Shown here one piece after another: positions 1 through 12,100 of a DNA stretch of 64,000 bases (its first letter is position 1; each line of letters begins with the position of its first letter). A program made the translations under genes and the position numbers. The stretch comes from Tridacna crocea (Eukaryota; Mollusca; Bivalvia; Cardiida; Cardiidae), in the NCBI GenBank assembly GCA_943736015.1, contig OX031062.1, positions 60,128,962 through 60,192,961 of the forward strand, given 5' to 3'. Below the pieces are notes generated by a model. The model searched no databases, was not told the origin of the DNA, and saw only the letters and a program-made list of their open reading frames with translations.

Positions 1-66
1 ATGTAATGGACACCGGTTGAAACGAAAGAAAAAAAATGAACGAAATAAAATGTTTGTTTTTCTCAG

Positions 67-104
67 AATTTCACCCCTTAGCTGGACCAAAAATAACCTA
101 TCAG
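67..104 (+). CDS. NPRL2: NPRL2 exon (first in window)
   Basis: Encodes (E)[12 protein letters not shown]. It begins with two bases completing a Glu codon after tttctcag and ends before gtatac. This is the longin-like N-terminal part of the Nitrogen Permease Regulator 2 domain. Confidence 0.9.
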
Positions 105-3100
105 GTATACGATACGAGCTTAATATTTAATTTGTAAAGAATACAATATCAAAAAACAAAATCAACTGCAAATGACAGGATATTTGTCATCCAACGCCCC
201 CAATTTTGTTCGACCACTCGACACAAACCTTGCCACTTACGATAAATCGTTTTCACCGAATAATTTCAGTATATTTGATTGTATAAACTGCATGCATATT
301 CAAATTTTACCCTTTCTCAGGAAGAGGGCATCCAATTCCCTTTTTTTCCCTCTTTTCATCTAGTCTCTGTTTGCAAGAAAAATCCCATGAATTATCAACG
401 TATTTGAATTGTTGTCTCTTCAACTCATGCTAAGATGAGACTATCCTTGATTCGGCGACTAGCGCTAATGTTACTTTTATGTTGCGGAGAACAATCATAA
501 AAATAATATTTGATCAACCCTTCAGAATGCGAAGACTAGTCACAAAAATAGCATCGGAGCAGATACCCTCAGACTGAAGGTAACTTACCTTCAGTCTGAA
601 GGTGTCTGCTCTGATGCTATTTTTGTTACTGGTCTTTGCATACCCTTTCAGGCCAACCTTCATTAAACATGTCTGGAAAAAATACGATTTTACCCGCATC
701 TTTTCGAATGGCTCTGTGCGACATAATTTCCAATGACAGCTTATAAAATGGGCATGGATCGTTAGATAAATGATTAATCTTTACCATCACACAAGCTGTG
801 CCACGAAATATTAATTAAATCAATAGAAATTTACCTTTTTTCCCAACGTAAATAAATCCAGTGTAATTTGTAAACAACTAACACAGCGACTTCCGTTAAA
901 CAGGCATGAGCACTCAACTGAATTTGAATTTTGAACAGTCTGGTTTCCTAACCCAAACAAACATTTTTGCTCACGGTTCCTCTGTCATAAGCGAAATTAG
1001 CAACTAAACTGTCCTGTAGCTTGTCAGAGATACTGCGATTTTCGCCAAGACATGCGCATTGATGATATCACCATGTTTTGATTTCTGGTGATGTAGGTCG
1101 GCGGTTATTTACATTGAAAAGTACAGATTTGCACAAAGGTAAAATTTGGATATTAAGTTAATTAACAAACATCAGTCTTTTTGTAAAGATTAATCATTTA
1201 TCTATCGATCCATTCCCATTTTATTAGTTGTCATTGGAAATTCTGTCGCATAGAGCCGTTCGAAAAGATGCGGGTAAAATCGTATTTGTTCCCGATACTT
1301 TTAATGAATGTTGGTCTGAAGGTGAATGCGAAGACCAGTCACAAAAATAGCATCGGAGCAGACACCTTCAGACTGAAGGTAAAGGTAACTGAGTGATGGT
1401 AAGTCTACAGAGTAGTCTAGACTAGATCTGTAGCCAATAGAGTACAGCACTTTATTGGCTATATAAAGCACCAACACTTGCTGATTTGTGCTAAAATCTC
1501 TTAAAGGTGGGTATCTAGAATTTTCACACCCCACCAAATAAGAAAATATATATACCACAGAAATTTATATGAAAAAACAATACAAATCATCAATGATTAA
1601 GAATCATAAAATAATGAAAAAAAATTTCTTGATGGTATTCCCTTAACCCTTTCCCAAACGACAAATTTTGGATTCTTCCAAACCCAGAGTTTGCAGACGA
1701 CAATTTTAAATTTGGAGAAAATGACAGAAAGTTCTTCCAAAAAGGGTAGAAAAAATTGCGGGAAACGGAGAAATTGCTCGTTATGAGCAATTTCTCCTTT
1801 TTCCACAGTGTTTTCAAAAGACTTTTACTGCAGACACGTAAAAACCAGGGCTTGTTTGGGAAAGGGTTAAAAGGCTACGTAGTCTCTTAAGCTATTTTTA
1901 GATTTCCCGCCAAAAATAAACAAGGGATTTGTGGGAATTTTAAGTGACTGGCACATGACTAATGACACTGAAATTCCATAACACAACAAACATGTAATTA
2001 TTTTCCATAAAGTCTTCTTCAAACGCTTTGTTTGAAGTTTCGTATGTATATTTCCGTTGTGTAAATGAGCGAGGTGCTCATGTAAAAATAGACCGTGTTT
2101 CCCGTTGGTGTCGACCTGGGCTGTAGTAAATCTCTAATTTCTCTTGTTGTTGGATGGTTTTTGATTACTGGGGTTTTATGAATTATAAGGCTGTTGGAGT
2201 ATAAGGATGATTTTTTTGTATTTTTGTAAAATTTTCGTCCCAAAATCTGAAGGGCCACCTTTAAGGTTTAGGGTGCTCCAAGGTCAAAGTTATCGAAGAT
2301 GACAAATTGGATGTCATTTAATCCATTACCACACAATCCCTACTTCTGATAACCCTGAGAGAGAAGCCTTTAGAAAACATTGTGGGAAAAGGAGAAAATG
2401 CTGGTAACCAGCATTTTCTCCTTTTCCCACAATGTTCTCTACCGTTTCCAAAAACAAATTTCAAATTTTCTATCAATTTCTTGTCGTCTGCAAATGCTTT
2501 CAATTTGGACCAGTCTAGAATTTTGTCATTTGGTAACCATATTAAATGGGTTAAATGATGACAATTATTTCTGAACAGGTAGAAAACACTCAAAGAGTAG
2601 GAAAAGGAGGTAATGCTGCTTTCCAGCATTTCCTCCTTTTCCTACTATGTTTTCATAAGCCTTCTTTCTGGAGTCATTAAAACTGGATTGTAATGTTAAG
2701 TAATCAGGGTTACAATGAACTGCCCTTACAGAGTAATTTGACCTTCTTTATATGGCTAAAAGAAGGTAGTCATTTAGATTAACCCTTTATCACACACTCC
2801 CAACCTTTAACGAAACTGAGAAAGAAGCTTTCAAGCATTTTCTCCTTTTTCTAGAATATTTCCTATCCTTCCTAAAACAAATTTTAGTTTTTTAGTCATG
2901 TTTAGTTTGTCGTCTGCAAATACTTTCATTTTGGGAAAGTCTAAAATTTTGTCATGTGGTAAAGAGTTTCACAGGGTCATCAAAAGTAGGGAATGCGTGG
3001 TAATGGTTAAAGGAAAACTGAGGGGCCAAGTTCAAAGATATGGGAGGTCAAAGAAAACCCTGGATGATTACTAAATGTCTCATTATTCTGTTGAAGGTTC

Positions 3101-6100
3101 CTGAAGATTATATTTCCAAAGACTTCTTTGATGCCATTCACTTTTACATAATAACAAAACCAGAGCTGCAGTCACGGATCATAACTGTGTAAGTTGTGTT
3201 AAAAAATGACTTTACTGTTAACCAGACAATAAAAGACTCACACACTGTTCAAAAACATATGTATTGGAAAGAGAGAATGAGACTCAAATTGTGAAATATG
3301 AGAAAAATTGTATCTCCTAAGCAGACAAGAAACTTTATATGCTGTCACTAAGAGAACTTTATCCATGTTAATGCAACACTAGCCTAACCCTCATCAGACA
3401 ACAAAGTTTAATACTTATCTGTATGGAAAGCCTTTGCAGACTACAAATGCTACTTAGCCTTGAAAAGGTGGTTAGATGTATCTACAAAAAGTATCCACCC
3501 TTACGATATCAGACTATGCAGGCTGACCTGGGTAATCTCTGTTTTGCTTATGGTAAATTTTCTGCATGTTAAAGGACCATTCTCTCATGTTTCTGTCTGT
3601 CTTAGTCTAAATGGATTTGCAGTAATTTATGCAAAAATTTTCCTGGTACAATATAAAACAAAGATGGACGAATTGAAACCCCTTTTTAACTCAATATTTT
3701 AGGCTTGTCCAAATTGAAAGCATTTGCAGACGACAAAATTAAAGTGACTGAAAATTTGAAATTTGTTTTGTGAAGGGTAGAAAACATTGTGGGAAAAGGA
3801 GAAAATGCTGGTCACCAGCATTTTCTCCTTTTTCCACAATGTTTTCTGAAGGTTTCTTTCTCAGGAACGTCAAAAGTAGGGATTATGTGGTAATGGGTTA
3901 AACAGTGCTATTTATTTATTTTCAGAAACTCCATGGGAAAGAAGATAGTTGGTTGTCAAGTTTGTATTGCAAACAAAAAATATAACAGAAATGAATTGAT
4001 GTTTAACCTGTGTTTTGTGTTTGAATCTGACACCAGAACAGCCAAATATGAACCAACAGTGCGAAAACTAGCAACATATTTAACACAGCTTGAAGTAAGT
4101 TTGAATTACCTGTATCTCTTTGCCCAAAACACAATTTTAAGACTTACTAAATTTGAAAGCTTTTGCAGCTTAAAAGTACAATGTGACGCAAAAAACTGTT
4201 AAAGATTAGTCTTTGGAAAACTAGAAAACATTAAGGGAATAGAAAATGCTGGTTACCAGTATTTTTTTCCTTTTTCCTTGATGTTTTTCAAGGCTTTCTT
4301 TTTTTAGGTAATATATGCACAGCATGGGATTTTTTGGTAAAAGGTTCAGTTGGTTGGTTGGTTGTATTGGGGTTTAACGCCACTTTAACAGCTAAGGTCA
4401 TATCATGGCGGTCGGTGACGCTCATGTGTTTCCTGGCTTTCTCACATCAGTACTAACACAACTTTCTTTCCAAAGCCACCAACTACATTTCCCACCTGCT
4501 TCAGCAGAAGTGAGAGGTGAAAATACGCCGGAAAGAAAGTTCGCCTCAACCGGGTATCAAACTCACAACCATCAGGTCATGAGTCCGACACGCTCACCAC
4601 TGAGCCACCTGGGCGGGGTTAAAGGTTCAAACCCTATTATTGCACGACATAGTATTTGTACCACAGTCTGCAGTAGACATACTGTAAATACAATTTCTCT
4701 TTTCCTTTGCATAAAACATTGTTGCAAAAGGTGAAATTTCACAAGACAAGCTTTCTTCTGTGATGTGGGAAAGCCATGTACAGTAAATTTGTTTCAGGAA
4801 GTAACAAGAAGAAAAAAGGAGTTTCATAGTGACAAGCACTATTGCGTCTTGTCTAGTCAAAGTTTTGTCCATGATTGAAAAACTATCCTCTCTGCTTTAA
4901 CACGTGAAGTTGTTTGAACATATAACTGAATGACCTTTTATGAAGCTTTGAACAGCAATTGATTTTTATTAAGACTATAATACCCTTTTTCATGTATTAC
5001 TTAAGTTTCATTGGTTAATTAATTGAACAGGGTTTTATGCTGCTTTCAATTAGGATCGGGCTAAAATTCTGCCGCCTGGTAAATGTTTAATCCTTTACTC
5101 CACAGATACTCATTTCTACGCATTGCTTGTAGGAGCCTTTGGAAAACATTGTGGCAAAAGGTGAAATTGCTCGTCACGAGCAATTTCACCTTTTGCCACA
5201 ATGTTTTCAATGCTATCAAAAGATGTCATATACACATAAGAAACGGCTCCTTCCTTGCTGTTACTTAGGGTCAATTAGAGATACCATAGAAATGTCTTAT
5301 GGGGTAAATGTTTAAATAGCTTAGTCATTCAAGTTTTAGTAGAGTTTTTTTTTTTTCTCCCTGACAGTAAGGATGTACCCTTTACTAATCAGTGCTGAGT
5401 TCTGGCAAGGAAAAAGATCTTTTAGAACATTGTTGGAAAAGAAGAACATGCTGGTAACTAGCATTTTCTCACAATGTTTCCTATATCGTTCAAGGTATTC
5501 CTATACCATTCAAGGTATTCCTATACCAATCAAGGTATTCCTATACCATTCAAGCTATATCTCCTCATTTGTGCTCTGTTTATTCTGTCACATGCAAATA
5601 CTGGTTCTTTAACCCATTACCACACAATCCCAACTTTTGACGCCCCTGAGAAAGAAGCCATTTGAAAACACTGTAGGAAAAGGAGAAAATGCTGGTAACC
5701 AGCATTTTCTCCTTTTCCCACAGTGTTTTCTACCCTTCCCAGAACAAATTTCAATTTTTCAGTCACTTTTTTTTTGTCGTCTGCAAATGCTTTCAATTTG
5801 AACCAGTCTGAAATTTTGTCGTGTGGTAAAGGGTTAAATTTAAACAAGTCTTTAGTTCTGTCACCTGGTTAAGGGTTAAATTTAAACAAGTCTTTAGTTC
5901 TGTCACCTGGTAAAGGGTTAAAAACAAATATTGACATTCTGGGTATGGTGTATGTGGTTCTTGCCTCATGGGAATGTCCATGGGCAGGGCACTGTAGAAC
6001 CCTAGCCGATTACCCAGAAAATACCTTTGTGAGTGGTTGCTGCCATATACACAGAGCTTCAGATGAGAGGGAGTGATGTAATTTTAAATTCATTAGCTCT

Positions 6101-9100
6101 CGTCCAAACCCTATGTTGTGGGTACTCATTAGAATCATCTCGATGAGATGATTCTAATGAGTACCCACAAATAAGGTTTAGTGGAGAATTATTAACAATT
6201 TTGGAAGCAAAATCACTCCCTCTGTCTGGAGCTTTGTACAGATGTAGAAGAAATATTTTTGACGGTGGCTACAGCACTATTTATAGAAACTTCTTATATA
6301 GTTGTTGAAAATAGTTTCAACAAACTTGAACGTTTTCTTCATATGTTAGCAAAGAAAAAATGAATGAAATCAGTAACGTAGACATCCAATTTCCTTTATA
6401 GTTAGAGGGAGAGTTCCTGTCCAGTGATGAGAAGAAAGCCAAGATTCCACAACTTTTACAAGATCTCCTGACCAACCTCAACAAAACAGGATCATGTAGT
6501 ATATTTATGGGTTTGTATTAACTCATTACCAAACAACAATATTTTAGGTTTGTCCAAATCAAAAGCATTCGCAGACGACAAAATAAAAGTGACTGAAAAA
6601 TTAGAAATTTGTTCTGTGAAGGGTAGAAAACATTGTCAGAAAAGGAGAAAATGCTGGTTACCAGCATTTTCTCCTTTTCCCACAATGTTTTCAAAAGGCA
6701 ACTTTCTTAGGGTTGTCAAAAGTAGGGATTGTATGGTAATAGGTTAACTCTGAGGCATTTTATACACAAGTAACAGACCATACAATTACACATTGTCATT
6801 TTTACAATATTTTCCATACTTTTAAATTGTATGATTTGAATTTAAATGCATTTCAAAACCTGCATTGAATTTTTGGCTATTATTGAGCTTTTGAATTTTA
6901 ACTGTAAACGTTTTAACCCATTACGGGGATAAGGGAAAAAAACACTGGTAACTAGCATTTTCTCTTTTATCAACAGTGCTCGTAAAAGCCTTTCTGCTTA
7001 GGTTGTTAAAACTTGGGATTGTTGGAAAAAAAGATTTAAAGAGCATATTGTAGATTTGTTAAGATTTTTCACCCTTTTCAAAATATATTGGGTGGTTGTA
7101 TTCTTTTTCAGATGAATCATGTACAATTCATTTAAAAGTATCGGCATTTATCGAGGATCCAAAACCCATCCAAGACCACGACGTACCAGTATTTGTCCAT
7201 GATAAGCCCAGACAGAGACAATCACATTGGGACCTTACAACTCAACAGGTGAGGCTCACTCTTTAGCAGGCATAGAGGATCTTACATGAGTGTTTAGATA
7301 TTATCATTTTTATCAAATGAGTTGACTAAAATTGTATGACTCGAGTCTTGGCAAGAGTCAGATAGATTTTAGTCAACAAGTTTTATAAATATGATAATAA
7401 ATAAACACAAATGTGAGATTCTATTTATCACAAAAAACAAATGCCAGATGGGAAAATATAGGATGTCATCACCTTTACCACTATGTCATTCACTGGTCCA
7501 TATTTGCAGTTGTAGTTTGGCTTCAAATGTGTATAGACATAACTTGATAGTTCTTTGACATTAACACTGAAAGAAAAGTGAAATAGTTTATAGAAGGTTG
7601 AGTCCACATATTTCCACTATGATATTGATTTTAAGAGACTCTGGCTGCAATTTCTGGTATTTTATCAAACATGAAAATAGAAAACTTTTCATGCATATAT
7701 ACATCTTGGCAAGATTGACACAATTTTTCCGTGAAACAGGGTAAGAGTACGAATTCCTGCACAAACTGTGGATGGTTTCTCTGGCGTCACACATTTCTGA
7801 CTAAAAACTGATCAGAATTGGGACCTGAAAAATGATTATACACTAGTGTAGTATCTAAAATAAGGCACAGGTTTAATATACTGCCCGAGGAAGTAGTATG
7901 TGATAAACAAAATATTTAACTCTTTTATCAAATGACAAAATTTTGGACTGGTTTGAATTGGAAGCGTTTGCAGATGATGAAATAATTGTGACTCAAAAAT
8001 TGAAACTTGACTTTATAAGAGTAGAAAATATTGTGGGAAAAGGAGAAAATGCTGGTTACCAGCATTTTCTCCTTTTCCAACAATGCTTTAGATGGCTTCT
8101 TCCTCTGGGTTGTAAAAACCAGGGATTGTTTGGTAAAGGGTTAACAAATATAAAGTATTTGCAGAATGCAAACTAAAGATGGCTTAGATGATTGGTTTTG
8201 TCTGTGCAAGAGTAGAAAAATGTTGACCAGGGTTGACACATTTTGCTTTAATGACATTTTCTGTATGAAAAGTAGTCACTGTTTTCATCTAACTAATGTA
8301 CAGAATTCCCAGATGGTCCCTTTTTGGCATGATGGGTCACGTATACTTTTGAATTTCCAGGTCCTCCAGTATATAGATGGCTTTAATCATGTTGCCAAAA
8401 TTGCAGCAGAAGCAGATATTGAAATTAATTTAGTGAAAGCATGTCTGCAAAACCTGTTGTAAGTACATGTATATAGAAACTATTAATCACCTCCCTTTAA
8501 TCCATTTCCACTGCCTTTTACCATACAATTTTGAGTTAAACTCATTACCAAATGACAATATTTAAGGCTTGTCCAAATCAAAAACATTTGCAGACGACAA
8601 AATGAAAAGCGACTGAAAATTTGAAATTTGTTTTGTGAAGAGTAGAAAACATTGTGGGAAAAGGAGAAAATGCTGGTTACCAGCATTTTCTCCTATTCCC
8701 ACAATGCTTTCTAAAGCCTGTTTTCTCGGGGTCGTCAAAAGTTGGGAATGTTTGGTAATGGGTTAAGCAACCCTGAACAAGGCTCATAAAAATATTGCGG
8801 GGAACGGAGGAAATGCCAATACTCAGCATTTTCTCTTTTCCCCACAATGTTTTCCAGTCTTTTCAGGACAAATCCCAGCATTTGCCGTCTGCACATACCT
8901 TTAACAAGTCCAAAATGCTGTCATTTGTAAACAGATAGAGGCTATTTTTCCATGTGCCATGAACTTTTGAGTGATACATTGCCAGAATATAAAAAGAATT
9001 TATGTTCACTGATTGGATTGTGGAAACTAGAAATTAAGAAGAAAAAGGTCCCTATCACTTAAAACATGAATTAACTCTTTACCATACGACAAAATTATAG

Positions 9101-12100
9101 ACTGGTCCAAGTTGAAAGAATTTGCAGACCACAAAATAAAATATGACTGAAAAACTGACCTTTGTTTTGGGAAGGGTAGAAAACATTGTGGAAAAAGGAG
9201 AAAATGCTGGTAACCAACCATTTTCCCCTCCTTCTACAGTGTATTCTATAGGCTTTTTTCTCAGGATTGTTAAAAGTTGGGACTGTGTGGTAAAGAGTTA
9301 AGAATCTTATATACTGTATCACAATACACAAATTGATAAAATAAAAGTTTGGAGTATTTTTTCATTACTTTTCTCATTTTATTTCAGACATTTTGATGTG
9401 ATCACCATCATATCCGCATTTCAGGTTTGACTTTTATATATACGCTTCATTACTCAAAGTACACAGGTACTTGCATTCAATAAAATGATTACAAGAATTG
9501 AAAAATGAAATTCATTGCCTTATGGTTTAATCCTTTACCACAAAATCGGGACTGTGTAATCAGGATTAACTTTTTACCACATTAGACCTCTGAACGCAAT
9601 TACACACACCAAAGTAGCCTGAATGCGGCTCAAATGACAGAATTTGTATTTCAAAGAGTAGAAAACATTGTGGGGAAGAAGGGTAAGGTGCATCTACCAC
9701 TATTTTCTACCTGATAATATGGTAAGTTGACCATTAGGCCATAGATTGCTAAAAAAAACTCAGATTTTTTTTTTTACCTATGGGAAGGGAGACCAAAAGA
9801 CTGCAGTATCAAGGGTATTTTGTCAGAGGACTTCACAAAATAGCAAACATTGTAGATTTAGGACGAGATAGACTTTTGCTGATTGTCAATCAGAGTGTGT
9901 TGTGTAGATCAGAAAGTGGTCTAATCAGAGTTCATCTATCTACTTTTCAGTATTCAAACATCTATCAAACAACAGACTTGATTCGCTTGTTAGCAGAGGA
10001 TGATGCCATGCAAGATGAGTGTTTGGAATTTGTTGCTTGTAAAGGTAACATAATTGAAAAAAAATAAATCCTTCCAGATACTACCATACTACCAGCCTTT
10101 ACCACACAATCCTAGGCTGTAATGGCCTCAAGAGAGAAGGCTTCAGAAAACATTGTGGAAAAGGAGAAAATGCTGGTATCCAGCATTTTCTCCTTTTTTT
10201 GCACAATGTTTTCTGTCCTTTTAATCACATTAAGCCTGGATAAGTAACATTTTGTTTGTAAAAGGTAAAATGTTCATGCCCATTTAGAAAGAAGTGGACC
10301 TTAAATCGTTGATAAACTGTAAGGTGTGATATGCCATTGGTTCAGTTATGTAGCCAGTGAATATCTCCATACCTTCCTGGAGTTTCTGTCACCAGCACTT
10401 CACTTAATATTCTTCCCAAGCCACTGGCTGCTTTCCCACATAATCATTGTCAAACAGTGATCAGCAGTGAGAGAATAATGAATCCTGTTGCATTGACTAT
10501 CATCATTTCTAGGTAACATATTGGCTAAGCTGATACAAATCAGCAGCATCCTATTCTGAAGTCCTGTATACCATGGACAGCCCTTGTGGGACTTACAACT
10601 AAACCATTTACCCCATAAGGCATTTCTATGGTATATAATTGACCCTTAATAACAGCAAGGATGAAGCCATTTCTTATGTGTATATGTCACCTTTTGATAG
10701 TGTGGAAAACATTGTGGCACAGGGTGAAATTGCTCGTGACAAGCAATTTCACCTTTTGCCACAATGTTTTCCAAAGGCTCCTTCAAGCAATGCGTAGGAA
10801 TGAGTATCTATGGAGTGAAGGGTTAATAATGTGCATATAATGAAGTATCGCAGTTTTATGTAAATAATATGATTCCATGTTAGGGCTACAGAACAAGAAA
10901 CAATGTGTGCCTTCAAATGGCGAGACATATGATGTAACCTATGCATGAACCCTCAAGCGCTTTGTCATCTGTTGCGTGGGCTGCGTCGGCCAAAAATGGA
11001 TCATGTTTGTAAAGAAAGGTCCTATGTATATCTACCGTTCTTAAAATCATTATAATCACTAGCAAACAATGGAAGAATTAGAAAAAGATAAATAGAATAA
11101 TTAACTAGTGGTGTGTGATATTAAAAATCTGTCACCTGAATGGTGTCTGCATCACACCCCTATCTAGTGACAGACTATCACACACCACTAATTGATCATC
11201 CTCCATGTAATATTTCATTGCATACTATTTGCAGGTCATACATATCCAAGTTTTCGAGAAGTATTTATGCTGTACTCAAGTCTCAGTCCAGGAGTAACAG
11301 TGAAAGACTTATGTTTACGCTTCAATCCACATTCCATGAATATTGATGAAAAGTAAGACTTTTCTGTTTCTTTCATTTTGCTCAAAGTTTTCTAAATATT
11401 TCCAAGAGTTTAAATATTTGCCTTCTTTCATTCTCTTGAAAAAGGGTTGAATAACCTCCATATTATAAAGTCGGGAGAAAACCCAGATTGGAGTAAATGT
11501 ATAGCTAATTTATATATTATATATTTTACTAGTGTATAATGAAACCTCTGAAAGCAAAATCTGGCAGAGCTTCAAGAGGCACAAAAATCAGACTGCAGAA
11601 AGTTATCCAGTCTGATCTCTTATGTAAAATATCTACTTTGCTGTGATAACCTGGAAGTTTGTAATGATACAGGTCTTATTTTTAGCTTGAAAATGTCACC
11701 AGTTTTTTTTTAGGGTGTTAAGTGTGTAAGAAACTAACAAAAAAAATACAGAGAACATTAAGGCTTTTACAATATATCCCATGAACCTCTTGCAGTTGAC
11801 AGAAATGTGGTTAAGAATCAATTTCTAATAGCAGTTAATTGTTCCTTTCCAATAAGTTTTATCATATCATTTGAAAAGCTTCTGCCTTCCTTTCCCTGTC
11901 TTTTTGTGTAAAAAAAGTAGTAGTTTTGGGTAGGTCTGCGTCCCTCTTCAGATCTGTCTTTGTCTTTTTGTTTAAAAAGTAGTTGAGTTGGGCAAGACCA
12001 AGTCTTTACAGGAAAAGTTGTTCGAGCTTGGGAAGCTGTCCGTAAATCATTCATCAAACAAGCACAACTTTTGGCACCTTGCAAAGGCGAGCAAAACATG

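Noticed and set aside
4405..4734. 109-codon plus-strand frame, and a relative at 61608-61826 minus
   Set aside because: Both are antisense readings of the SINE S body.
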